The notes beneath the pieces were generated by a model that was not told the DNA's origin, searched no databases, and worked only from the letters and a program-made list of their open reading frames with translations. This document shows positions 8,069 to 15,217 of a DNA stretch of 46,817 bases, one piece after another. The DNA lies in NCBI GenBank assembly GCA_900315795.1, contig ONAM01000019.1, forward strand, positions 1 to 46,817. The letters are read 5' to 3'. How positions within the stretch are numbered: position 1 is the first letter of the stretch; the number at the start of each line of letters is the position of its first letter. The DNA comes from Candidatus Avelusimicrobium caledoniensis. GTDB lineage: Bacteria > Elusimicrobiota > Elusimicrobia > Elusimicrobiales > Elusimicrobiaceae. The position numbers were made by a program, and so were the translations under genes.

Positions 8069-8608
8069 ATGTCATTTTCCAACATCATAACCAACAGCCC
8101 GATTGAGCCGCACACATTAGAACAAGCCGCCAAGCGTATGCTGGCGTTGCAAGAAGAATTAAAAACACATATCGCCCAAGGATCCGGCCCGTTTTTAGCC
8201 GCCATTTACGACGACAAAGGAAATCTCATTGCTAAAACAGCCAACTCGGTAGAGCACGACAAATGCAGCCATAATCACGCCGAAATGAACGTCATTAAAC
8301 AAGCGGAAAAAATTTTAAACACATTTGATTTAGCCCCGTATAACTTAAGTTTATATGCCACGTCCGAGCCGTGTTTAATGTGTTTGGGCGGCATTATGTG
8401 GTCGGGCATTCGCACGGTATATTACGGAGTTCCGTCAAAGCGGGTAGAAGAAATTACCGGATTTGACGAAGGGTTTAAGCCCAATTGGCAAGATGAATTT
8501 AAAAAACGCGGCATTGCGGTGTACGGAAACATTCAGACGCAAGCGGGCGAAGCTGTTTTGTCTGATTACGTCCACGACGGACACCACATATATAATCCCT
8601 CGCGTTAA
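8069..8608 (+). CDS. Nucleoside/guanine deaminase-like zinc enzyme
   Basis: A 179-residue member of the cytidine/deoxycytidylate deaminase superfamily. The zinc site is HAE (His70, catalytic Glu72) with PCLMC (Cys102, Cys105). The C-terminal region after residue 115 resembles the guanine-deaminase-like (GuaD/TadA-related) branch more than true cytidine deaminases. Likely reactions are deamination of guanine or a modified nucleobase in purine salvage; the substrate is inferred only. A TATAAT (8046-8051) and GGGGAG (8058-8063) precede the ATG. The next gene follows after 28 nt, but may have its own start signals. Confidence 0.85.
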   Translation: MSFSNIITNSPIEPHTLEQAAKRMLALQEELKTHIAQGSGPFLAAIYDDKGNLIAKTANSVEHDKCSHNHAEMNVIKQAEKILNTFDLAPYNLSLYATSEPCLMCLGGIMWSGIRTVYYGVPSKRVEEITGFDEGFKPNWQDEFKKRGIAVYGNIQTQAGEAVLSDYVHDGHHIYNPSR

Positions 8609-8636
8609 CTAAGATTTTATACAATAGGGTAAACTT

Positions 8637-9101
8637 ATGCGTTACGTATTATATGTATTTACAATGGCGTTACTATTTGTAGCGGGGATGTTGGTAGGAA
8701 ATAATTTCTTACCGCAGCGGGAGGCCTCTCTGGCCAGTGCCGTATCGGTGCCGGAACTTGCCCAAGAAAACGAACTGTTAAAAACACTATCACGCGAACA
8801 AGCCGAGCAAGATTTAGCCAAATTAAACGAGTTCGCGCTTTCTTGCCCCGAGGAAGAACAACCCCAACGCCAAGAACTTTTAAACCGCATTTCCCTGCGG
8901 TTGGCCATAGAAAATTTTGAATTTAAAAAAACAAAGTTAGAATTGGAAATTGCCAAAAATGATAAAAATAACCGTCCCACTTCCCAACTGACTCAGGCCA
9001 TGACAGAATATAACCAAGCGCGTGAACAAGTGGAAAAATTGGCCGAACAACTTAACCCGACTCACGCACCCACCGAAGAACCCCCCTCTGAAAAAAAGTA
9101 A
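8637..9101 (+). CDS. Membrane-anchored coiled-coil protein, unknown function
   Basis: A 154-residue protein of no recognised family. Residues 4-21 form one hydrophobic segment (signal anchor). Residues about 38-140 are charged, Glu/Gln/Lys-rich and predicted to form long helices or coiled coil. The tail (141-154) is Pro/Glu-rich. The topology suggests a periplasmic helical domain tethered to the inner membrane. The layout is reminiscent of small periplasmic stress or metal-sensing proteins, but no defining motif is present. It is followed by a strong terminator shared with the convergent MgtE-N/CBS gene. Confidence 0.7.
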   Translation: MRYVLYVFTMALLFVAGMLVGNNFLPQREASLASAVSVPELAQENELLKTLSREQAEQDLAKLNEFALSCPEEEQPQRQELLNRISLRLAIENFEFKKTKLELEIAKNDKNNRPTSQLTQAMTEYNQAREQVEKLAEQLNPTHAPTEEPPSEKK

Positions 9102-9110
9102 TTTTAAAAA

Positions 9111-9137
9111 CCCCCGGTGCAGTGCCGGGGGTTTTTA
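9111..9137. terminator. Bidirectional terminator
   Basis: CCCCCGG (9111-9117) and CCGGGGG (9125-9131) form the stem, with A-rich sequence on the left and T-rich on the right. It sits between two convergent genes and can serve both. Confidence 0.85.
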
Positions 9138-9153
9138 TTTCGTTTGATAAAAT

Positions 9154-9903
9154 CTAATCGGTTAATTTCTGCCAGAACGATTTTTTACCCGGCAAGGCAG
9201 GCACGTTACTGCGTAACAAAACACCCACACAAATTTGTTGTTCGTTGACAACCGGCAAGGCATCACTTTCGCTTTGTGCAAACACTTCACGCGCTTTATC
9301 CTGCGTATCTTGCGGATGCAACACCGCACTTGCATTCATCACAGAGCCGGCCGCAGAATCAACCGCAAAGAACGCCAACTCCGCCGGGCGAATCACACCT
9401 TTTAAAACGCCTTCTTTATCGGTAATAATACAAATAGCGGGAATTTTTTTGCGCGGTAAATTTTTAAGTCGCTCAATGAGTTGTGCCAGTTTTACTTCGG
9501 TACGCACAGCTACAAAATCGGTTTGCATCACGCGGCCCACCGCATCGTCCGCATAGGAAGACGCCCCGCTTAATAGTTGCAAAAAAGAGGGCTCTAACAC
9601 CGCTGAAATACGCTGACGGTACGGGCCGGAAAACAAGCTCATCAGTTTAGCTGCTTGCGGCACACTCAGCCGCGTAAGCACATAGGACGCCTGACGTAAC
9701 GGCAAGCGCCGCAACACCGCCGCTGCCTTGGGCGGATCCATAGGGTTTAAAACGGCAATCATCGTTTGCGCCTTTAACGGAGAAATCAACTGCAACACTT
9801 CGTGCGTCGCCAAGGTTTCCAAGGCGGCGGCGGCTTGCTTAGGGGAAGCCGTGATAAATTTCTCGGTAATGGTGCTGGCTAATGCTTGCGTAGCCGGTTG
9901 CAT
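9154..9903 (-). CDS. MgtE N-domain/CBS protein without transporter domain
   Basis: A 249-residue cytosolic protein. Residues about 15-115 are helical repeats like the MgtE intracellular N domain (the PPKAAAVLRRLP and VPQAAKLM segments). Residues about 122-178 and 186-235 form a CBS pair. In MgtE magnesium channels these domains sense Mg2+ and gate a membrane domain of five helices, which is missing here; the protein ends soon after CBS2 with no hydrophobic segment. It may be a free-standing sensor, a partner of another channel, or a relative of flagellar-type MgtE-N proteins. An AGGA about 9 nt before the ATG may be the ribosome-binding site. Confidence 0.82.
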   Translation of the reverse strand: MQPATQALASTITEKFITASPKQAAAALETLATHEVLQLISPLKAQTMIAVLNPMDPPKAAAVLRRLPLRQASYVLTRLSVPQAAKLMSLFSGPYRQRISAVLEPSFLQLLSGASSYADDAVGRVMQTDFVAVRTEVKLAQLIERLKNLPRKKIPAICIITDKEGVLKGVIRPAELAFFAVDSAAGSVMNASAVLHPQDTQDKAREVFAQSESDALPVVNEQQICVGVLLRSNVPALPGKKSFWQKLTD

Positions 9904-9991
9904 AACTAGTCCTATAACAAAACTTGAACTTTCTTACAATTTTATTATAATAAAATAAACAGCACATCGCCAAACCCAAGAGGTGGTAAAT

Positions 9992-11179
9992 ATGTTTTTT
10001 GACAAACCGTTTCACGAAGTAACTTTTGAAGATGTCGTCAAATTCTGCCACAAACGCGTCCCTGAGGGCAAACAGTTGGACTACAAGTACGTTTTGCCAA
10101 AAAATTATGAAAAATTTGCCAAGGTGATAGCGTCGTTTGCTAATGCACTGGGTGGGCTTATTATTGTGGGGGTGCAAGACGACAAAAATGATCAGCCCCA
10201 TCCCCCCTTTATCGGCATTCCGTTCCACGAAAAACTACGCAACACGATAGAAGATATCATCAAAGTATACATTGACCCGGTGGTATTTGTGGATATCAAT
10301 ATTTGCATCAACAAGACGGGCGATCGGATGTTTGTGCTGATTCAAATTCCGCAAAGCAATTTAACGCCGCACCTCGTTGGCAAATTAAAACGCGCGTATA
10401 TCCGCACCGGGCAAAGCAGCCGCCCGGAAGCCATCGTCCACCCGGAAAAATTACCGTGGCTGTTAGACCACCGCAAAAAATCGGAACGCTTGCGCCACAT
10501 TTTGTATGATAAAGCCGAGCGGCACTTTGAAAATTATTTAAAAACGATGACGGTATCAGCCGACGGAGAAGTGGTCTGCACGTTATCCCTGCAACCTTTC
10601 TACCCCGAAGATCCGCTTACCAGTTACAAGAAACTGCCGCAACTGATTGCGCAATCGTCCACCCGTGCGCCGTACGGAATTATGGCCAACCCGGAACTTC
10701 CCTTACAAGCCGTGCAAGACGGTGCGGCAGTCATTTCCAATCAGCGCGGCGTATATAAAATGACCGAGTTTAACGCGTACGGTTTGATAATGAATAAGCA
10801 AATCGTATCGTCGGAAGAAATGGTCAACGGACACGCGTCTAGCACGCTACGCATTGAAAATTTGGCACAAAACATGGTGCTGTTTTTTACAACTGCGCGG
10901 AAATTTCTAGCCAAATTAAACGTGGGAGGGTCGCTCTATTTCCGCTTGAAAATGACCAACACCCGCGCGCGCCGGGCATTATTTAAAAACCGCCAAGCTA
11001 CCGTGCTAGAAGATTATTTACGCATGGACCGCACCCTATCGCCCGACGATTTACAGGCCGATTTACCGCAAATGTTGGAAAATTTATTACACGAGACCGC
11101 GTGGTCGTTGGGCTTGCAAATTCCGCAAGAAGAATTAGGCGCACTACTTAAACAGTTACTGAGCGACATAGACAAATGA
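9992..11179 (+). CDS. AlbA_2 (Schlafen-like) domain protein
   Basis: A 395-residue protein whose first ~140 residues match the AlbA_2 / divergent AAA_4 (Schlafen-like) fold, with the typical FAKVIASFANALGGLIIVGV block and LKRAYIRTGQSS near residue 130. Such domains bind nucleic acids and occur in transcription regulators and defence proteins. The remaining ~250 residues are unrecognised. The ATG at 9992 is preferred over a GTG at 9983 because GAGGTGG (9980-9986) is the ribosome-binding site. The stop codon overlaps the ATG of a pilin-like gene (ATGA), so the two are translationally coupled. That is an odd partner for a pilin and could hint at a regulatory link. Confidence 0.78.
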   Translation: MFFDKPFHEVTFEDVVKFCHKRVPEGKQLDYKYVLPKNYEKFAKVIASFANALGGLIIVGVQDDKNDQPHPPFIGIPFHEKLRNTIEDIIKVYIDPVVFVDINICINKTGDRMFVLIQIPQSNLTPHLVGKLKRAYIRTGQSSRPEAIVHPEKLPWLLDHRKKSERLRHILYDKAERHFENYLKTMTVSADGEVVCTLSLQPFYPEDPLTSYKKLPQLIAQSSTRAPYGIMANPELPLQAVQDGAAVISNQRGVYKMTEFNAYGLIMNKQIVSSEEMVNGHASSTLRIENLAQNMVLFFTTARKFLAKLNVGGSLYFRLKMTNTRARRALFKNRQATVLEDYLRMDRTLSPDDLQADLPQMLENLLHETAWSLGLQIPQEELGALLKQLLSDIDK

Positions 11180-11637
11180 AACACGGGTTTACATTGATAG
11201 AAACGTTGGTTGTTGTCGTAATTATCGCTATATTAGTGGCGATAGCGTTGCCCTATTACCGAAATGCGATAGAGGCCAGCCGCATCACGGAAATAGTTAT
11301 GCTGTGGGGACGGCAGAAAAACTGGGCGACCGGACACAATATGTCGCCCGCACAAGCCCAAAAAGCAACCGAAAACCTACGTAAAGCCAAACTCAAATAC
11401 TTCACCGGCGAAGTAATTTGCCGCGAAAAAGCGACCAATGACGAACTGTGTTGGGAAGCCGAATTTACCCAAACGGATGACGATCCTACCGTGCATTACA
11501 AACTAATCACTACCCACAATTTTGCACGCTTATCGTGTGTGGGGTTAAACAGCGCGGGCGAAGATTTTTGCGAAAGCCAAGCCCATGATGAAACCCCTGA
11601 AATCATTGACGGCCAAAAAGTCTATTGGATTAGGTAA
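11176..11637 (+). CDS. Pilin-like protein, Gly(-1) class
   Basis: A 153-residue pseudopilin-like protein with the short leader MKHG, predicted cleavage between Gly4 and Phe5, and Glu9 (mature Glu5). It differs from most pilins in the window: canonical Gly at -1, a changed helix (TLVVVVIIAILVAIALP), no LANG motif, and two possible Cys pairs (82/92 and 121/132). It has no poly-A promoter and is expressed by an ATGA overlap from the AlbA_2 gene. It may be a minor pilin or a pseudopilin of a secretion system rather than a major subunit. Confidence 0.88.
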   Translation: MKHGFTLIETLVVVVIIAILVAIALPYYRNAIEASRITEIVMLWGRQKNWATGHNMSPAQAQKATENLRKAKLKYFTGEVICREKATNDELCWEAEFTQTDDDPTVHYKLITTHNFARLSCVGLNSAGEDFCESQAHDETPEIIDGQKVYWIR

Positions 11638-11730
11638 CTACCCCGTATTATTTCAATACAAAATCTAGTGGTTTTCATCTTCTCCTGTAACTTCCTGTAA
11701 AAGGAAGTTTTTTGTTGCCGGAAAAAACGC

Positions 11731-11762
11731 TTTAAAAAACAAAAAAAAAAACGATAATAAAG
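11731..11762 (+). promoter_or_regulatory. Pilin promoter with A11 tract and degenerate -35
   Basis: The position of the -35 reads TTTAAA (11731-11736) instead of TTGACA. The 16-bp spacer contains A11 (11741-11751), then GATAAT (11753-11758) and AAAGAGACG. The weakened -35 suggests lower or decayed expression compared with the other copies. Confidence 0.6.
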
Positions 11763-11794
11763 AGACGCAGAAAAATATATAAGGAGCAAACAAT

Positions 11795-12289
11795 ATGAAA
11801 AACAAACAAGCATTTACGCTTATTGAATTATTAGTCGTCGTTCTCATCATTGGTATTTTGGCAGCGGTGGCGTTGCCGCAATATCAAAAAACAGTACTTA
11901 AATCGCGCGTAGCACAAGTAATTCCGATTGTCCGCGCAGTGGCACAAGCACAAGAGGTATATTTTCTTGCCAACGGAGAATATGCAACAAGTGTTGACGA
12001 ATTAGGCATAGATTTTACTTGTCCAAACGGTTGGACGTGTATCATGGGAAAGAATATATGGGATGGCAATGCACCCGCAAATAAAATAGAGGCCTACCGT
12101 ACAGACACCGAATCTTTAGGTGTCAATTATTACTACGGAGAAATAGCAACGAATTACAATTTATCGGCCATAGAAAAGAAACTTTATTGTTGGGCAAAAA
12201 CAAACGATGCACAAGCCGTCAATGTGTGCAAAAGTTTCGGGCCTGCATTAAAAGTGGATTCTTCCTTCTCCCGCTATTTAATTCAATAG
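11795..12289 (+). CDS. PilE-like prepilin, Ala(-1) class
   Basis: A 164-residue pilin with leader MKNKQA, cleavage before Phe7 and Glu11. YFLANGEY occupies 56-63, followed by DELGIDF. Cys76/Cys82 and Cys132/Cys145 could each form a disulphide; the second pair is the loop seen in most family members here. AAGGAG (11781-11786) precedes the ATG. The leader and first ~45 residues are nearly identical to those of the distant pilins at 22168 and 46280, while the C-terminal parts differ, as expected for a family that diversifies its exposed region. The gene ends 14 bp from a convergent dehydrogenase gene. Confidence 0.93.
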   Translation: MKNKQAFTLIELLVVVLIIGILAAVALPQYQKTVLKSRVAQVIPIVRAVAQAQEVYFLANGEYATSVDELGIDFTCPNGWTCIMGKNIWDGNAPANKIEAYRTDTESLGVNYYYGEIATNYNLSAIEKKLYCWAKTNDAQAVNVCKSFGPALKVDSSFSRYLIQ

Positions 12290-12303
12290 CTTAATAGGAA
12301 TTA

Positions 12304-13986
12304 TTATTTCAACTTTTCCAGTAGTGCGGGGATGACGTCGTACAAGTCCCCCTCTACGGCGTAAGTCGCTGTTTTCATTATAGGAGCGTTGGGGTCTTTG
12401 TTAATCGCCACAATCACAGGCGAGCCGCTAATGCCCGACGTATGATGCGTTTGCCCGGAAATTCCGCACGCAATATACAGTTTGGGTTTAACGGTTTTAC
12501 CCGTCACGCCGATTTGGCGCGAAACATCTATCCACCCGCTGTTTACCGCCGCTTGCGTAGCCGCCACTTCGCCGCCTAAACGCTCGGCCAGTTTTTGTAA
12601 CAGTTCAAATCCCTCTTTTTTACCGACGCCGCGTCCGCCGGCCACAATCACTTCGGCTTGTGAAATATCGCCTTGCTTGCCGGGCGACGTGCGTTTATTA
12701 TAATAGTCGCGTAGCACTTCATCCAGCGTACCTGTTTTGGGCGCGGCAGAAGAAGCCGCCGCATCTTTAGCGGCATATTCTTTAATAAGTGCGGTTAAAA
12801 TTTCGTTCTTTTGAATATGCACCGTGCCTTCGTAAATTTGCGTTACTTTGGCATCGCGCATATATTTTTCAAGCGGAAAATCACGCATGTACGCAATACC
12901 GCCGCAAAGCGTTACGCACTCATCCGCCACTTCCATCGCCACGTTGGAGCAGAACAATTTGGCCTCCGCGCTGTATTTGGTCCAACGCGCGCCTTTTAAT
13001 TTTTTAAGCTCGTCGTGAATTGCGGTGCCGTTTGCAATTGCGTTTTGAACAGCGGGCAAAAATTCCTTATCCATGCGGTGCGTTAAATTATACACAAGCG
13101 CGCGTCCGGCTTCGGTCTTGGCGGCCAGTTCGGCTACTTTATGCCCAAGTGCCTGAAACGTAATAATCGGTTGGCCAAATTGTTTACGAGTTCGCAAATA
13201 CGGAATCGTCACATCTAGCGCACCTTGCGCAATACCCACCGCTTGCGCGGCTACACCGGGGCGGGAATAATCTAATGTTTCTTGCAAATATAAAAGTCCG
13301 CGCCCTTCACTGCCCAGTAAATTTTCTTTCGGCACGCGCACGTTATTAAAAATCAGCTCATACGTCGGGTTAGAGCGGATACCCATTTTGGTTTCCTTTT
13401 TTCCAAACGTAAAACCCGGCGTACCTTTTTCTATGACGAGTAACGAAATACCGCGCGCACCGCGGCTGGGGTTGGTATTAACAGCTACGGTGTAAAAATC
13501 GGCCTCTTTGCCGGATGAAATAAAATGTTTGGCTCCGTTTACAACATAGTAATCGCCGTCTTTAATAGCGGTTGTTTTTAACGCAGTAGCATCCGAGCCG
13601 GCCTCGGCTTCGGTTAAGGCAAACGCCCACAATTTTTTGCCGCTTGCTAAATCGGGGCACCACTTTTCGCGCTGTTCTTTCGTAGCGGCTAAATACATGG
13701 GAATAGCACCAAGCGCACTTGTTCCCGTCGTAAGAGCTAGCCCCGCACACCCGCGCGAGAGTTCCTCAAACGACATCGCCAAACACGTAATCCCCCCGCC
13801 GCGTCCGCCATATTCCGGCGCAAGCCACAGGCCAAACATACCCGCTTGGCGGTAGGCGTCTAACATCTCGCGGGAAAACTCTTCTTTTTCGTCCATTTCC
13901 GCGCGCAACGGTTTGATTTTCTTTTCCACCAGTTCGCGGCTTAGATTAAGAACTTCTTGTTCTAATTCGTTAGTTGCGTAATCCAT
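12304..13986 (-). CDS. Acyl-CoA dehydrogenase fused to ETF-alpha FAD-binding domain
   Basis: A 560-residue fusion. Residues 1-400 are an acyl-CoA dehydrogenase, with FALTEAEAGSDA (122-133), the ARKQF-like RTRKQFG (266-272) and the catalytic base in QIYEGT (Glu386). A linker rich in Ala/Ser (405-420) leads to residues about 440-560, which match the C-terminal FAD-binding domain of electron-transfer flavoprotein alpha (VIVAGGRGVG, SRQIGVTG, YIACGISGQTHH, INKDPNAPI). The dehydrogenase therefore carries part of its own electron acceptor. No EtfB or stand-alone EtfA is in the window. The reaction is probably short-chain enoyl-CoA/acyl-CoA redox in fermentation. It overlaps the upstream glycosyltransferase gene by 17 nt. 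Confidence 0.92.
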   Translation of the reverse strand: MDYATNELEQEVLNLSRELVEKKIKPLRAEMDEKEEFSREMLDAYRQAGMFGLWLAPEYGGRGGGITCLAMSFEELSRGCAGLALTTGTSALGAIPMYLAATKEQREKWCPDLASGKKLWAFALTEAEAGSDATALKTTAIKDGDYYVVNGAKHFISSGKEADFYTVAVNTNPSRGARGISLLVIEKGTPGFTFGKKETKMGIRSNPTYELIFNNVRVPKENLLGSEGRGLLYLQETLDYSRPGVAAQAVGIAQGALDVTIPYLRTRKQFGQPIITFQALGHKVAELAAKTEAGRALVYNLTHRMDKEFLPAVQNAIANGTAIHDELKKLKGARWTKYSAEAKLFCSNVAMEVADECVTLCGGIAYMRDFPLEKYMRDAKVTQIYEGTVHIQKNEILTALIKEYAAKDAAASSAAPKTGTLDEVLRDYYNKRTSPGKQGDISQAEVIVAGGRGVGKKEGFELLQKLAERLGGEVAATQAAVNSGWIDVSRQIGVTGKTVKPKLYIACGISGQTHHTSGISGSPVIVAINKDPNAPIMKTATYAVEGDLYDVIPALLEKLK

Positions 13987-15217
13987 GGTTGGACTCCCCG
14001 GTGTGTTTTTTGAAATTTCTTTTGCGACGGAAAAAACGCCGTTTTCCGCCGTTCTTTTTAGTGGGCGGGACTAAACTGCGGTACAGACGTTCTTGTTTTT
14101 TTACCATGGTAGAAACGGTAAATTCCGAAAAATCACGGTGATCAATAGCCGCCTCAAAGCGTTGGCGTAACGCCGTATGGCGCAAAAGCACTTTTAACTT
14201 TTCGGCAAACATATTGATATCGTTGGGGGCTACTAAAAAACCGGTTTTATTGTTGGTAATAATTTCGCTAATGCCGTCCACGTTGTAGCACACGGCAGGC
14301 ACGCGCATCGCCATGGCTTCCAGTAAAGACATCGGCAACCCTTCGCGCAGAGACACACTGGCGTACACATCGCTAATGGCCAACAGCTCCAGCGGGTCGT
14401 TGCGCCAACCGGGGAACAAAACTTGTTTTTCAATGCTTAAATTTTTAGCCAAGTTTTCAGCTGTCTTTTTCATCGGGCCTTCGCCGGTAAAAATGAAATA
14501 CACATTTTTCATTTGGCTGAGCACTTTATAAGCGGCTAACACAAAATGGACCGGATTTTTAAGCGGTTTAAAATTAGCTAACGCAAGCACCACTTTAGCA
14601 TTAGCGGGAATTTTGAGTGAGCCCTTTTTGGCGACCGGATCAAATTTAAGCGGCAAGATCGGGTTAAAATTGATCCCCGCGCGGATCAGTTCCGTGCGGA
14701 CACTTTTCACAATACCGAGTTCCTTGGCTTCCTGTGCGTTTTTACGCGAAACAAACACGAGCACGTCTGTCATCTTGGCGCAAAATTTTTCTACCGCGAC
14801 GAAAAATTTAAATTGCTTTTCGCCGTGTTCTTTCGCAAACCCAAGCCCGTGGAAAGTGTGTACCACTTTGGCTTTTCGCCAAAAAACACGCGCGGCTATA
14901 CGCCCAAGCACCCCGGCTTTCGGCGCGTTAGTATGGACGATATCGGGCTTGACGCGGCGCAAAATACGCCCCATTTGTAGTAGCGCGACAAAATCGTGTA
15001 ATACATATTTGGGATGAATCGGATGGCGCAAAGCGGAAACAAAGAAAACGTGTTCCGGGTCATTTTTAACTTTGCCATCCAACCGCCCGCCCGGGCCGGT
15101 AGCCAAAAAGGGCTCAAACTGTTGTTTATTTAAATTCTTTATCGTATAGAGCACACTGGCTTGCGCACCGCCTTGATCCATGCGGGTAATGAAGTACAGA
15201 ATTTTTGTTTTTTCCAT
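13970..15217 (-). CDS. Glycosyltransferase family 4
   Basis: A 415-residue GT-B fold glycosyltransferase (GT4). The N-terminal donor/acceptor domain has the glycine-rich DQGGAQ (14-19). The C-terminal domain has the E-x7-E motif in REGLPMSLLEAMA (Glu292 and Glu300) and the sugar-nucleotide loop GEGP (245-248). The last ~30 residues form a strongly basic tail (KKNGGKRRFFRRKRNFKK pattern) that may bind membrane lipid. A role in lipopolysaccharide or exopolysaccharide assembly at the inner membrane is inferred. The ATG directly abuts the stop codon of the upstream TPR/SpoIID gene. Confidence 0.88.
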   Translation of the reverse strand: MEKTKILYFITRMDQGGAQASVLYTIKNLNKQQFEPFLATGPGGRLDGKVKNDPEHVFFVSALRHPIHPKYVLHDFVALLQMGRILRRVKPDIVHTNAPKAGVLGRIAARVFWRKAKVVHTFHGLGFAKEHGEKQFKFFVAVEKFCAKMTDVLVFVSRKNAQEAKELGIVKSVRTELIRAGINFNPILPLKFDPVAKKGSLKIPANAKVVLALANFKPLKNPVHFVLAAYKVLSQMKNVYFIFTGEGPMKKTAENLAKNLSIEKQVLFPGWRNDPLELLAISDVYASVSLREGLPMSLLEAMAMRVPAVCYNVDGISEIITNNKTGFLVAPNDINMFAEKLKVLLRHTALRQRFEAAIDHRDFSEFTVSTMVKKQERLYRSLVPPTKKNGGKRRFFRRKRNFKKHTGESNHGLRN

